A stretch of 64,000 bases of DNA, taken from NCBI GenBank assembly GCA_029204225.1, contig CM055106.1, positions 1,918,738 to 1,982,737 on the forward strand, given 5' to 3'. The number at the start of each line of letters is the position of its first letter. Position 1 is the stretch's first letter. Made by a program: the position numbers and the translations under genes. The DNA comes from Diphasiastrum complanatum. Lineage: Eukaryota > Streptophyta > Lycopodiopsida > Lycopodiales > Lycopodiaceae. A model generated the notes under the pieces. That model worked only from the letters and a program-made list of their open reading frames with translations, was not told the origin of the DNA and searched no databases. Positions 1 to 10,983 of the stretch are shown here, piece after piece.

Positions 1-1808
1 CTACGGATTCTTCATAGCACGCATCTGCTTCCACATCTCAGAAGCAGCCGAGGGCCTCCTCCTCTGACGATGACGCAACTCAGTTTGATACATCAGACAA
101 AAGACAAACAACTGCTGAAGGCGACACTGGGGCACTTGTGGCAGATGAAGAACAACCAGACGACCAGCCCCAGTGGTTTCACACTCTGACCGAGAAAGCC
201 AAAATTCTAGTGGCTGAAGTGTATGAGTTGGACAAGTACCACCAACAAATTACGATGGAATTTGTCAACTCATAAAGGAGATGCCAAGAGGATCTCAAGG
301 CGTCTTTCGAGAAGATTGATTCGCTCGAATCAGACAACACGAAGCTGATTGAACGAAATCATTCTGTCAACACACAGCTTCAAACCTTAATAAAGGAAGT
401 TGATTCTTTAAAACAGATCAATAAGGCGATTGAGGCCAAGTCTGATAATTATCAGACTCAAAATGATTCTTCAAAGCAGCAACTGACAGCTGCAAATCAA
501 CATAATGTCGCACTCCAAAAACATTTCCAGGAGGAGAAAATGAGAAGATTGACGGCAGAAGCTGCTCTCTCTGTATACACCAATGCAGGGTCCGTTACAG
601 TCGACCTCACGAAGCTAAACCAGCTCCAAGGTCAGATGCTTGACAATTTTTGAGTCGAGTTCCTGCAACCACTCGAGGATTTGAAGGTCCTTGTCGAGGA
701 AGAATTGGAGGAGCTAAGGGAGTTTTCAAGTGAAGCTACCCCATCTTGCAGCGGACTTGATGCACACAACGAGTACCTTCAGGCATTACTCAGAATTGAT
801 GACCTTACACAGCAAATTCCATCTGCCTGCCTGCACTGGAGCCTCAGACCATTCCGAGTATCTAGAAGCAGTCGCAAAGATTGACAAGCTCGAATAGGAG
901 TTGTCAGATCTTCAACAACAAATGGAAGATCAGAAGCTGGCTACTGAGTTGCAAACTCAAGACTTGGCAACTGCATCTACACAGCCAAAACGAATGCGGC
1001 AGAATCAGTCGAAGGTATGTGCTGACAGATTCCGTGCATTTGCTGAACGCTTCTGGAAATGGTGTCCACTTGTTTTTAACATTGAATTACAATGGCGTAT
1101 GGATTATATGATGCTACCAGGCGCAATAGGCATTGCCTTCGACGATTGGAAGCGACCATGGGAGAAGGAAGACTTTCTCTGGTTATGGCCCCAGCTTTCT
1201 ATCGAGCAGAAAGGATGCCTCTGCTGGGGCATAATCCAAGGAAAGTTTAAAGTCCTACCTTTTGGGTCAATAGAGCTATACATAGGCTCTTCGACTATGT
1301 ATGCTCTCGAATACATTCGCATCAAAGAACTTCAATTTTTGCAGAACAAAGACAATAAGCGACATTTTTGGAAGCGAAAGTCGCAGTTTCAATTATACAA
1401 ACCCAAAGCAGTTGCGGATTTAGGCGCATTCGACGACGCAGGGTTGCTGATCAGCATTAATATGGCATATCCAAAATTATTCAGTCTATATGTGGATTGG
1501 GAGCGGAACCTTGCAGACTATTTTGCGGAGATTCGACATAATCTACAGAATAGAAGGAAGTCATTCAGATATAAGCAATTTTGTACATATTCATTTTGGC
1601 AGTTTGGTACCTTTGCAGCAAAGACATTATTTTTTGTTCAGAATATTTATGTTAAAAACAATTTTATTAGATTCTCAGCTTGATACTGTGAAGAAATCAC
1701 TCTACGAAGTGATTCAGAAAAGGATACAATGTTGACTCAGGAGTTGTTCGATGGAACATTACTCCCTGTTAAACTAGAAGAATTCGGCAACCTCCCAGTT
1801 GGCCGATA
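1..1808 (+). pseudogene. Degraded coiled-coil ORF of a gypsy-like element (G1), 5' part, split by A1
   Basis: I do not recognise a named family. One frame runs from base 3 with in-frame stops at 15, 273 and 651. It shifts frame near 850, meets another stop near 894, continues as a long open stretch 901-1,683 and shifts again near 1,680. The first 650 bases encode an acidic, Ser/Asp-rich start followed by heptad-like Leu/Ile/Val spacing typical of a coiled coil. The later part is richer in Trp, Phe and Tyr. At 1,804-1,808 (CGATA) the frame is interrupted by copia element A1, and it resumes in frame at 8,242. A PPT and a gypsy-style LTR follow about 290 bases after the stop, so this is most likely an extra ORF between pol and the 3' LTR. 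That assignment is inference from position only. Confidence 0.5.
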
Positions 1809-2464
1809 TGTGAAAAATACAGATCCTAAGTGGATCTAAACTCCAAGATCATTGGCTTGAATGCTTGCACTCCAAACTACATAAGCTAGGAATTGGCAAC
1901 ACATTCTATGCTACCTAGAATGCAAAGAACTTGATCAAAAAGCATTTATCACAAATGGAAACTTCCATAAACATCAAGTGCGGCCCAAAATAGCATTATA
2001 CAGTCCATAATACATCAGCCTACCACTTTTGGAAAGCACCTAAGATCATACACAATAGCTTGAAGACAATACACACAACAATGCTCTCAATGGAGGAAGA
2101 AACAATGACAATGATCTATTGATCTCAATGAAGCATACAAAAGGTTTCTCCAACCTGTTCTCCACGACTTCCCTACTATTTATGGATGAGGAAGATGACT
2201 CTCTCTCCTCTCTCTAGAAGGTACTTGACCCTAGATATTCCCTATATAGGAAAAATAGCTAAAAATGGCTTATATGACCAAAAAACATCAAAATGGTCTC
2301 ATTTTGAAGGGTATGAAGTTTGACACTTCATCATACTGAAAAAAATACAGTAAATAAAAACATTGTGGCCTGGTTCACACGTGTGAAACTCCAGAACCAA
2401 AACTATTTACAATTTTAGCCAATTTAGGCCTCAAACTAGCTAGGAAATGTTGACAATTTTCACA
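1809..2464 (-). repeat. A1 3' LTR
   Basis: 656 bp, the downstream LTR in element orientation. It contains a palindromic TATA-like site, CCTATATAGG, at 2,241-2,250 and the 10-bp palindrome CACACGTGTG at 2,376-2,385, upstream of the TATA site in element orientation. The gag-pol stop codon lies in its first bases (2,460-2,462). Confidence 0.96.
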
Positions 2465-5400
2465 CTCCCTCTTCAACATTGGATGCTAGTTTCAACATAG
2501 TCTTTGAGCACATTCCAAGATTAGATCTATGCATTAAATATAGGTCCTTTCCCAATGGTTTGGTGAAGATATCAGCCACACACTCCTTTGAAGAGACATG
2601 TTGAAGCTCCACCTCTTTGGCAATGACTTGATCTCTCACAAAATGGTGAGCAATCTCAATGTGCTTGCTCCTTGCATGAAAAACAGGATTGCTTGCCAAG
2701 CTTTGGGCTGAAAGGTTATCACAAAGTATGATTGGAGTCTTCTCTGGTTCCAGCAAGTGAAGATCCAATAACATCCTCTTGATCCAGAGAATCTCCTTGG
2801 TGCATGTTGTTAATGCCTTGTACTCGGCTTCGGTGGAAGATAGAGAGATAGTTGGTTGCTTCTTTGATAGCCATGAGACCACTCCATCTCCAAGATAGAT
2901 TGCAAAGGCACTTGTTGACTTCCTATCCATTTGATCACCTGCAAAATCTGAATCTGAAAATCCACAAAGGTTAGGTGTAGTACCTCCATACAAGATGCCA
3001 AAATCTCTAGATCCCGAGATGTATCTAAGTACTCTCTTTCCTAGCTTCCAATGAGCCTCACTAGGATCTTGCATAAATTGACTTAGTTTACCAACCACAA
3101 AGCTTAGATCAGGTCTTGTGATGGTTAACCATATAAGAGATCCTATTAGCTTTCTATAGAGAGTAATGTCCTTGAAGGATCTTTCATTACTTCTTGTAGT
3201 TAGCTTTACATTTGATTCCATAGGAGTAGAAACAACTTTACAATCTTCCATATGACACCTTTTTAGAATAGAGTTAACATACTTTTCTTGACATATGAAT
3301 GTAGATTTAGAAGTTCTAATAATCTCTATTCCAAAGATATAATGAAGTTTACCAAGATCTTGAATTTCAAACTCTCTTTTGAGTGCCATCTTGATTTCAT
3401 CTATATCTAGATTGTTACCACCACTTAAGATAATGTCATCAACATAGATCAAAAGTAAAGTGATATCATTTTCATTCAATCTAAAGTAGAGAGAATGATC
3501 ATACTCACTCATAACAAAGTTTTGAGAAAGTAAGAAGGAATTGAGCTTAGCATACCAACTCCTTGGTGCTTGCTTTAGCCCATACAAACTCTTTTGGAGA
3601 TAGCACACATGATTAGGCTCATCATGTGAAACATAGCCCTCGGGTTGCTCCATGTAAATATCTTCTTCAAGATCACCATTCAAGAAGGCATTAGTAACAT
3701 CCATTTGCCACATATCCCAATCATAAAGAGTTGCAAGAGAGATTAGGATTCGAATAGTTACCATCTTTGCCACGGGTGCAAAGGTCTCATCATAGTCAAT
3801 ACCATATTCTTGAGCATACCCCTTTGCCACCAACCTTGCCTTGTACTTGTTGATTGATCCATCTTGATTTGTCTTGATCTTGAAGATCCACTTACAACCA
3901 ATTGCCTTCTTGTCCTTTGGAAGCTTTACCAACCTCCATGTGTTGCTTTTGATGAGTGCTTGATGCTCATGATCCATGGCTTGGATCCATTCCTTCTTTT
4001 GAATTGCTTCACCTACACAAGTTGGTTCATCAAAAGAGGTAAGAAAAGCAAGGTTAGAGTTGTCCACCACTTGCTTTCCTTTTTCATCATAGGTTAGCCT
4101 TGATGGCTTAGCCCTTTGCCTTTGAGTCTTCCTTGAAGTTTGCTTTGGAGTGGCATCTCCATCTTCATCTAAGACATCTTGCACATCATGATGATTAGTA
4201 GGCACATCAACATCAACATCAACAACATTGGAAACATTCTCTTCATGAAAGATGACATCCCTACTTATGACAACTTTCTTTGTAGAAGGAATGTACACTT
4301 TGTAAGCCTTGCTTACTTCACTATAGCCAACAAACACACCCTTCTTTGATGAAGGATCTTCTTTAGTTCTATCATCAAGTGTGATATTGACAAAACATGT
4401 ACATCCAAAGATCCTACAATGCTTGACACTCGGCCTTCTACCATAAAGAACCTCATGAGGAGTTTTACCATCCAAGGAAGCACTTGTCCATCTATTACAT
4501 AGATAGTTAGCACATGCTAAAGCTTCCCCCCAAAAAGACTTAGCAAGATTAGCATGTAGTCTCATTGCCTTGGCACATTCACAAAGGGTTCTATTCTTCC
4601 TCTCGGCCACTCCATTCTGTTGTGGAGTCCTAGGACTAGACATCTCCCTCTTAATCCCATGTGCTATACAAAAGTCTTTGAACCTATTTGAGGTGTATTC
4701 CCCTCCATTATCAGATCTTAAGCATTTGATCTTTGTATTGAATTGGTTTTCCATTTCATTCTTGAACTTGACAAATGCAGCAAACACTTCATCCTTACTT
4801 TTAAGAAGATAGATCCAAGTATACCTACTAAAGTCATCAATGAAAGTTGCATACATCTTTGCCCCACCATTGCTAGTTGTACTAGAAGAATGAATATCAG
4901 AATGCACAAGTTGAAAAGCTTCTTTAGATCTAGAAGTAGATCTAGAATAAGCAAGTCTATGAGATTTGGACAAGGCACAATGTTCACAAACACTATTGTT
5001 TGCAACAAGACTTTTAGGGAGACCAAGAACAAGCTCTTTCTTTGCCATTACCTCCAAAGATTTGAAGTTGAGATGGCCCAACCTCTTGTGCCAAACTTCT
5101 TGGTTTGTCAATTGCTCCCTAGCCATACATCCTTCATGATTAGAGATCACACATGCATCAAGCTTGAAAAGTTTACCATGCCTCCTACCTTGAGCAATCA
5201 AGGATCCACATTTACTTATCAAACATGCATCTCCAATGAACTCCACATCAAGTCCTTTGTCAATCATTTGACTTACACTAAGCAAATTCTTAGTGATTGA
5301 AGGAATGTACAAAACATTTTCAAGATTTGCTTTCCTATTTGTTGAAAGGGAAATAGGAATAGTGCCTATGCCTTTGATGTCACATTGACCATCATTTGTA

Positions 5401-6413
5401 GTGTAGATGATGTTACCTTCTCCCTCATAAGACAATAAGGATGTAAAGTATTCCTTATGTCTTGTCATGTGAGATGAGGCTCCACTATCAATCCACCAAG
5501 GATCATTATCATCTATGTTGGCTAACAAACTTGAAGTCATAACAAGTGATTCACATGTGTTATGTTCTTCCTCATCTATTGTAAGATTTCCTTGCCTCTC
5601 TCCTTGCTCTCTTTTCTTCTTATAACATTCATTTGCAAAATGACCTTTTATCCCACAATAAAAGCACTTGAACTTTGACTTATTGTTCTTAGTAGAAGAG
5701 GAAGAGGAAGAGTGATCATCATGATCAAAGTTACCACCTTTGGACCATTTCCCTTTGCCTTTACCTTTGCCCTTGAATTTGCCTTTTGTGAAGAAAGCCT
5801 CTTCACCTCCACCTTGCAAGGATGCACCATCAAGCTTTGATTGCAACCTATGTTCTTCAGCCAATAAGATTTCTTGCAAGTCAACCACACTTGGCAAGAC
5901 TCTTTGAATGGCAAAACTTTGCACAAGGTTAGCATGTTCATTTAGCAAGCCATTCAACATAACTTGGACTATTTCACCATCTTTTATGTTCTCATCAATG
6001 CATGCTAAATCATCACTTAGGGACTTAACTCTCAAGATAAATGCATGAGCACTTTCACCCTCTCTTTGCCTACTAGAAAATATTTGTCTCCTTAGGGTCA
6101 ATACCCTAGATGTGGACTTTGATTCAAAGAGCTTCTTTAAGGCATTCCATGCCTCACTTGCACTTTGACACTTTCCAACTTCCTTGAGAAGTTCATTTGT
6201 AACATTCATTTTAATGATATGAAGAGCCCTTTTGGCCTTCTTATCAAACCTTTGTTGCTCTTGAAGTGTGAGAGGTCTCTCTTCAATTTCTGCAACTATG
6301 TCCATGAGTTCATTCAACTCAAGTAAGGACTCCATCCTCACTTTCCAAGTAGAGTAGTTTGATGAACTCAACCTTTCACTAGACTCTAGCATGATCCCAC
6401 CATTGGAAGCCAT
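2460..6413 (-). CDS. A1 gag-pol polyprotein, intact (1,317 aa)
   Basis: A single uninterrupted frame encodes all proteins of a copia element. Residues 1-240 are gag (LSSSNYSTWK start region), followed by a Lys/Gly-rich stretch (about 209-226) and a CCHC zinc knuckle at 250-263. The aspartic protease motif DSGASSH is at 309-315. The integrase zinc-binding region has HKRLGH near 442-447 and the paired Cys near 476-479. The integrase core has D506, D568 and E604 with the D-D-35-E spacing. The RT has the first catalytic Asp in MDVTNAF near 905 and YVDD at 990-993. The RNase H has the SDSDFAGD region near 1,153-1,160, SSTEAEY near 1,192-1,198 and CDN near 1,231-1,233. No catalytic residue I checked is altered. 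The start ATG at 6,413 opens MASNGG. The stop overlaps the 3' LTR. Confidence 0.96.
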   Translation of the reverse strand: MASNGGIMLESSERLSSSNYSTWKVRMESLLELNELMDIVAEIEERPLTLQEQQRFDKKAKRALHIIKMNVTNELLKEVGKCQSASEAWNALKKLFESKSTSRVLTLRRQIFSSRQREGESAHAFILRVKSLSDDLACIDENIKDGEIVQVMLNGLLNEHANLVQSFAIQRVLPSVVDLQEILLAEEHRLQSKLDGASLQGGGEEAFFTKGKFKGKGKGKGKWSKGGNFDHDDHSSSSSSTKNNKSKFKCFYCGIKGHFANECYKKKREQGERQGNLTIDEEEHNTCESLVMTSSLLANIDDNDPWWIDSGASSHMTRHKEYFTSLLSYEGEGNIIYTTNDGQCDIKGIGTIPISLSTNRKANLENVLYIPSITKNLLSVSQMIDKGLDVEFIGDACLISKCGSLIAQGRRHGKLFKLDACVISNHEGCMAREQLTNQEVWHKRLGHLNFKSLEVMAKKELVLGLPKSLVANNSVCEHCALSKSHRLAYSRSTSRSKEAFQLVHSDIHSSSTTSNGGAKMYATFIDDFSRYTWIYLLKSKDEVFAAFVKFKNEMENQFNTKIKCLRSDNGGEYTSNRFKDFCIAHGIKREMSSPRTPQQNGVAERKNRTLCECAKAMRLHANLAKSFWGEALACANYLCNRWTSASLDGKTPHEVLYGRRPSVKHCRIFGCTCFVNITLDDRTKEDPSSKKGVFVGYSEVSKAYKVYIPSTKKVVISRDVIFHEENVSNVVDVDVDVPTNHHDVQDVLDEDGDATPKQTSRKTQRQRAKPSRLTYDEKGKQVVDNSNLAFLTSFDEPTCVGEAIQKKEWIQAMDHEHQALIKSNTWRLVKLPKDKKAIGCKWIFKIKTNQDGSINKYKARLVAKGYAQEYGIDYDETFAPVAKMVTIRILISLATLYDWDMWQMDVTNAFLNGDLEEDIYMEQPEGYVSHDEPNHVCYLQKSLYGLKQAPRSWYAKLNSFLLSQNFVMSEYDHSLYFRLNENDITLLLIYVDDIILSGGNNLDIDEIKMALKREFEIQDLGKLHYIFGIEIIRTSKSTFICQEKYVNSILKRCHMEDCKVVSTPMESNVKLTTRSNERSFKDITLYRKLIGSLIWLTITRPDLSFVVGKLSQFMQDPSEAHWKLGKRVLRYISGSRDFGILYGGTTPNLCGFSDSDFAGDQMDRKSTSAFAIYLGDGVVSWLSKKQPTISLSSTEAEYKALTTCTKEILWIKRMLLDLHLLEPEKTPIILCDNLSAQSLASNPVFHARSKHIEIAHHFVRDQVIAKEVELQHVSSKECVADIFTKPLGKDLYLMHRSNLGMCSKTMLKLASNVEEGV
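2465..2474 (-). other. A1 polypurine tract
   Basis: On the minus strand this reads GAAGAGGGAG and lies directly against the TGTG start of the 3' LTR. It is the expected primer site for plus-strand DNA synthesis. It is also coding: it encodes the last residues of the polyprotein (E-E-G-V). The truncated A2 copy has the same tract at 10,329-10,338. Confidence 0.93.
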
Positions 6414-7573
6414 GATTCTAATGTTTCTTCAACTTTTAGGTTCTGTCCTAAAGCACTTAGCACTCACTTTTCTCTCAACAAATGATAGATAAAGAGATCT
6501 ATGAAGATTTAGGACCCTAAAACACTTCTATCTTGAACCTAGATGGTTTCCAAGCATAGAAAGGAAGATTGAAACACATGCAACACTTTGCACACACTAA
6601 GAATGGATTACAAAATCAAACCAACCTGAACACACTCTTGCTTAAGCTCTCAAACTTTCCAGCAAGTCACCAAATCAAGCTATGGTGTGAAGAGTTACTT
6701 GCATTCTTAGAAAATACCCAAAACTAGGATGCCAAGATTACCTAGTAATGAACAAACTTGATCAACATATGATCAACACACTAAGATATTGATTCAACCT
6801 GTAAAACCACATGTAAACCACACTTCTAAAAGTTTATAAACTCCAGCAAGTGATAAATACAAGATTTAGAGGTGAATGAATGAGCACACTTAGTGAATCA
6901 CAAGACTAGCTTCACTATCTTGTCAAATCTTGGTGTTTAGATGTAGATCTAAGATCACTTCACATGAGAATGTTCCTCAACCTGTTAAGAACCTGAAAAC
7001 ACACTTGCATAATGGTTAACACCTTCCAGCAAATGCTCCAATCAAATTACATAAGGAGAGTTACTTACATGCTCAACAAAGTACACCAAAAATTATGCCA
7101 AAATTGATGACAATCTTTACAATATGCTCTTCACAATGGAGCTTACAATATGTTCACCCAAAAAAGGGGATCTTTCATCCAAATGGGAGCTTTGCTCAGC
7201 CTTTAGGAGAATTACAACTCACTCAAAAGAGCATTTGTCATCCACTTAAGGAGAAGTTTCATCCACTTAAGGAGAGTGTTCATCCAAGAATGGAGATTGT
7301 CAACAATAGGATTGAAAAGAACATTGTTAGTATTGAATATGCACAAGCCTCACAATCACAAATGATTAGGTGTTATAATCTGATCCAAAATAGTTTCTTT
7401 TCAGCCTCTGATCTTCAATAGACCTGAAATATGCTTTTGATCCACAAGTTCAACTCACAAAACAAAGGTTAGTAAGATTTGATCAACAAAGCAATGCAAA
7501 ATCATGCTAGAACTTGATCAAACATCCAAATATCACCAAAAATGGAATACTTACTGTAAATAGAAGCCAACCA
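6414..7573 (-). other. A1 untranslated leader between PBS and gag
   Basis: About 1.16 kb without a convincing gene. It holds a short direct repeat of a CATCCACTTAAGGAGA-like unit near 7,240-7,280 and loosely similar blocks near 6,600-6,720 and 6,960-7,080. A packaging signal would be expected here but cannot be identified by eye. The plus-strand frame at 7,095-7,421 runs opposite to the element and has no family resemblance. Confidence 0.75.
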
Positions 7574-7585
7574 GCTCTGATACCA
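7574..7585 (-). other. A1 primer-binding site (initiator tRNA-Met type)
   Basis: On the minus strand this reads TGGTATCAGAGC, complementary to the 3' end of plant initiator tRNA-Met, the usual primer of copia elements. It follows the 5' LTR with no gap. Confidence 0.95.
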
Positions 7586-8241
7586 TGTGAAAAATACAGA
7601 TCCTAAGTGGATCTAAACTCCAAGATCATTGGCTTGAATGCTTGCACTCCAAACTACATAAGCTAGGAATTGGCAACACATTCTATGCTACCTAGAATGC
7701 AAAGAACTTGATCAAAAAGCATTTATCACAAATGGAAACTTCCATAAACATCAAGTGCGGCCCAAAATAGCATTATACAGTCCATAATACATCAGCCTAC
7801 CACTTTTGGAAAGCACCTAAGATCATACACAATAGCTTGAAGACAATACACACAACAATGCTCTCAATGGAGGAAGAAACAATGACAATGATCTATTGAT
7901 CTCAATGAAGCATACAAAAGGTTTCTCCAACCTGTTCTCCACGACTTCCCTACTATTTATGGATGAGGAAGATGACTCTCTCTCCTCTCTCTAGAAGGTA
8001 CTTGACCCTAGATATTCCCTATATAGGAAAAATAGCTAAAAATGGCTTATATGACCAAAATACATCAAAATGGTCTCATTTTGAAGGGTATGAAGTTTGA
8101 CACTTCATCATACTGAAAAAAATACAGTAAATAAAAACATTGTGGCCTGGTTCACACGTGTGAAACTCCAGAACCAAAACTATTTACAATTTTAGCCAAT
8201 TTAGGCCTCAAACTAGCTAGGAAATGTTGACAATTTTCACA
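7586..8241 (-). repeat. A1 5' LTR with putative promoter
   Basis: 656 bp, matching the 3' LTR except at 8,061. As the 5' LTR it should drive the genomic RNA. CCTATATAGG at 8,018-8,027 is the likely TATA region, and CACACGTGTG at 8,153-8,162 lies upstream of it in element orientation. The promoter role is inferred from position and motif. Confidence 0.95.
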
Positions 8242-8337
8242 CGATATACAAAATCCAAAGAAAATTTGTTGTTGATCGAAGCTCAACAGAACTTGGAGTT
8301 AGCTCAGAAACTATATGAAGAATTGAGTAATTCATAA
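8242..8337 (+). pseudogene. G1 coiled-coil ORF, 3' part after A1 insertion
   Basis: The frame broken at 1,808 continues here once A1 and one copy of the 5-bp duplication are ignored. It gives 31 further codons rich in Leu, Glu, Gln and Lys, ending in TAA at 8,335-8,337. This continuity is direct evidence that A1 inserted into an existing reading frame. The ORF already carries several stops, so it was probably non-functional before the insertion. Confidence 0.6.
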
Positions 8338-8624
8338 ATATTATTCATGTCTTTGTCATGTTGATGCCTATCTGTGATACTGAAGCTAGATCTTTGCAGT
8401 TTGAAGATGTTTTGAAGTTTGATTCCAGTTTTCATCAAACAATTTCAACTCAAAATCAACCTACTTAACGCAACAACAAGACACATATTCTCTGAAGAAA
8501 TATCTAAAGGACGAATCATATGAAGAAATATTTTTTTTGCCTCAACGATAATCTGATGAACAAGAATGTTTCTCGAATAATCCTCAAAATAAAGATGATA
8601 TGTTCACGAGGACGTTTCACATTT

Positions 8625-8635
8625 GAGGAAAGGGA
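8625..8635 (+). other. G1 polypurine tract
   Basis: GAGGAAAGGGA lies three bases before TGTGATGCC. A purine tract followed by TGTGATGCC is a frequent 3' end layout in plant Ty3/gypsy elements, which supports a gypsy-like assignment for G1. Confidence 0.6.
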
Positions 8636-8637
8636 TA

Positions 8638-9900
8638 TGTGATGCCACCTAAATGTCAAAAATTGAATATCAACATAAATATGGCATAATATACTCGAAA
8701 ATGAAGATATGAGCTGGTTAAGTATAAATCATGAAGAGGCCTAAGTCATTTTTCGAGAATATATCTCCTAGGTACTTGTCTTATAAATTAAGGGCTAGAC
8801 CTTTAATAGGAAAAGACATTGCCTTGGATAACCCTTAACTAGGTCGTCCATACGAAACGACTAGTTATGAAAAGACATGTTGAACTAGAGTAACTTTAAC
8901 TCATAGTTAAGTATACCTCTTATGGTATAGTTGAACGTATTTTCAGTTTAATTCTTAACTAAACCCTTTCGCGGGAGCAACGCACCTATTGTTTAAGAGG
9001 TGTGTTTGTTCGCCCCGTAGAACATATACTGATCTCACACTTCAGTCTCAATCATCGAGAGAGAAGAGTTTATGCTTTATGTAAGAGATTGAAGAAGTGA
9101 ATAGAGTTCTGTGAGTTATTCTCCCTTATCTCTGTTCTCCGCACTGCTGAGTGTGAGTGATCTTGAGCCTGCTAACAATCTCTAATGCATTTCATGAATT
9201 ACTCTCTGATCAGACAGACGCTCTAGTGCATTACAGTTATTTGTTGTGCTTCCATAAAGCATGCTCTAAAGAACTGTCTTAAAATCATCTTATTCATCTG
9301 TCGCGAATACTTTCTTTTCGACACTCGAATAATGACTATCTTTGTGCAGTCTAGCACGATCATTGAATTAAGTTGTATGTATACAAATGAGATGACCGTC
9401 CATGTCTGAAGAATTGAGTCTCTGATCTGTTTTCCTGATTGGCATTGACATAAGTTTCTAACGTGCTCTAAAACCATTCGTGCTCTTTAAACATTAAGTT
9501 GGGCTTTAGTTGTTGAGGACTATTGTCTAGGAACGAATAGTTCATGAACTCGATTAATTAATTGTCTGCGCAGTCGCGAATACATCAAACAATTCCCGAT
9601 TCTCTGTTGACACCTTAGTCAGCCAGAGTGTAGTCTGCTGTACTACTCTGATAACATTTCATTTGTAGAACGCGCTTCCTTCAATTCGATAGAGGTCAGA
9701 TTGTTGTTCTGAATTCATTAACATTACCCATTCCAAATATAAGTAGTACTGGTTACTTTTTAATGTCTGTCGACAACCAGAATAACATTCGAAACCACCT
9801 GCCATAATTACACCAAAAACATAACTTTCTAACGCTATCCTCTGTGGGAATGATACTTTTCACTACAAAATCTATATTAACCCTGTTGGTATAGCACGAC
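8638..9900 (+). repeat. G1 3' LTR, gypsy-like, right end cut by A2
   Basis: Begins TGTGATGCC after a purine tract. A TATA-like TTATAAATTA is at 8,781-8,790. No coding capacity is seen. The right end is not defined because copia fragment A2 begins near 9,905. No second LTR copy is in the window, so the boundaries rest on the PPT and the A2 junction only. Confidence 0.55.
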
Positions 9901-9941
9901 AAAGTTCACATGCTATTTTCATAGGTGATGGAGCTATCTCT

Positions 9942-10338
9942 TTGATGTCGAAGAAACAAGCTACAATCTCATTGTCATCTAGTGAGGTCAAGTACAAAGT
10001 TCTTACATCTTGTAAAGGAGATGCTATGGATAAAAATAATGGTAATGGATTTCACTTGCTGTATTTGTCAAAGAGTCCAATCATCTTTTGTGATAACCTT
10101 TTAGCCCAAAGATTAGCAAGCGATCCTATTTTTCATGCAAGGAGCAAGCATATTGAAGTGGCCTATCATTTGTGAGAGAACAATGGCATGGCAAGGAGGT
10201 GAAGCTTTAGCATGTTTCTTCAAGGGAGTGTGTGGCTAATATCTTCACCAAAGCATTAGGAAAAGACTTTTTTTTTGAATAATAGAACATCACTTGGAGT
10301 TTTGTCTAAACCTATCCTAAAACTAGTTGAAGAGGGAG
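9942..10338 (+). pseudogene. A2 RNase H C-terminal remnant
   Basis: Open from 9,942 to 10,175, then disrupted. In SSSEVKYK the conserved SSxEAEYKAL block is altered (EAEY to EVKY), and a short deletion follows where A1 has CTKEILWIKR. The frame resumes at 10,330-10,342 with the conserved EEGV plus stop that overlaps the LTR start. Confidence 0.85.
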
Positions 10339-10983
10339 TGTGAAAAATTGTCAACTAGTTTATTGGTTATTTGGCATTTTTGGAGGCCAACATGAAATCT
10401 CAAGATAGAGATAGTTTCATATTTGTCAATAAAGGCCTAAATAGTGTTTTTACTCTTTTTGGCAAGTAGATAAGGGGATGAGGTCGAATTTGGACCCATT
10501 CTAATTGGCTAAATTTGATACACTACATCTAGACTAGAATTTCTAGGTTTTTTATGAAGTGTCTAGAAGTTTTCAATTTAGGTCAAGTTTAGGGCAAGTG
10601 GCCAAATGACATTTTGGAAGCTATAAATAGTTATACATGCATGGAGAAATAATCATCAAATTTCTTTCTTTGCGGAGAATTCATCTCGTGTTTCTATTTC
10701 CATCTCATGTATATTTCTCTTGATATCTTGGTTTTCTATGTGTAGAATGTTGATTTTATGGTTGATCTAGCTTCCACACGTGTGAATTATTGTACTGTAC
10801 TGCTGTTGTACGGACATGGACATTAACAAGACATATCTAAGTGTTTTTGATCATATCTTTGTGCATTTCTAAGTTCTAACATGCATAAAGTAGTGATTTC
10901 TATCTTCTACTATTTCTAGATCAACCAAATTTGGCCCAAGATCTAAGATCCATTAAGTGTGTTTTGGATCTGTATTTTTCACA
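10339..10983 (+). repeat. A2 3' LTR
   Basis: 645 bp from TGTGAAAAATTG to TTTTTCACA. It is homologous to the A1 LTRs by shared ends and by CACACGTGTG at 10,775-10,784. The palindrome is followed by several GTAC cores (TTGTACTGTACTG). Confidence 0.88.

Larger units (their letters stand above)
1809..8241 (-). mobile_element. A1: complete Ty1/copia LTR retrotransposon
   Basis: The element is 6,433 bp in minus orientation. Both LTRs start TGTG and end CACA and are 656 bp each. The target duplication CGATA is at 1,804-1,808 and 8,242-8,246. A PBS complementary to initiator tRNA-Met abuts the 5' LTR, and a purine tract abuts the 3' LTR. The gag-pol frame has no stops, and the order protease-integrase-RT-RNase H is that of Ty1/copia. 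By eye the LTRs differ at one position (A at 2,284, T at 8,061), so the insertion is young. All cis and trans parts expected of an autonomous element are visible. Expression and mobility cannot be judged from sequence. Confidence 0.97.
9905..10983 (+). mobile_element. A2: 5'-truncated copia element of the A1 family
   Basis: Retains only the end of RNase H, a PPT and the 3' LTR. The encoded remnant matches the A1 C-terminus (SKKQATISLSSSE, then a CDN-like FCDNLLAQ, then FHARSKHIEVA) but has frameshifts and stops after about 10,175. Its last codons repeat the L-V-E-E-G-V stop arrangement of A1. The LTR starts and ends like A1 LTRs in the opposite orientation but is clearly diverged, so A2 is older. 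Confidence 0.9.

Noticed and set aside
1104-1325. Minus-strand frame inside the G1 ORF
   Set aside because: A shadow of the coiled-coil frame with no independent motif.
7095-7421. 108-codon plus-strand frame in the A1 leader
   Set aside because: Antisense to the element and made of short repeats. No homology I recognise.
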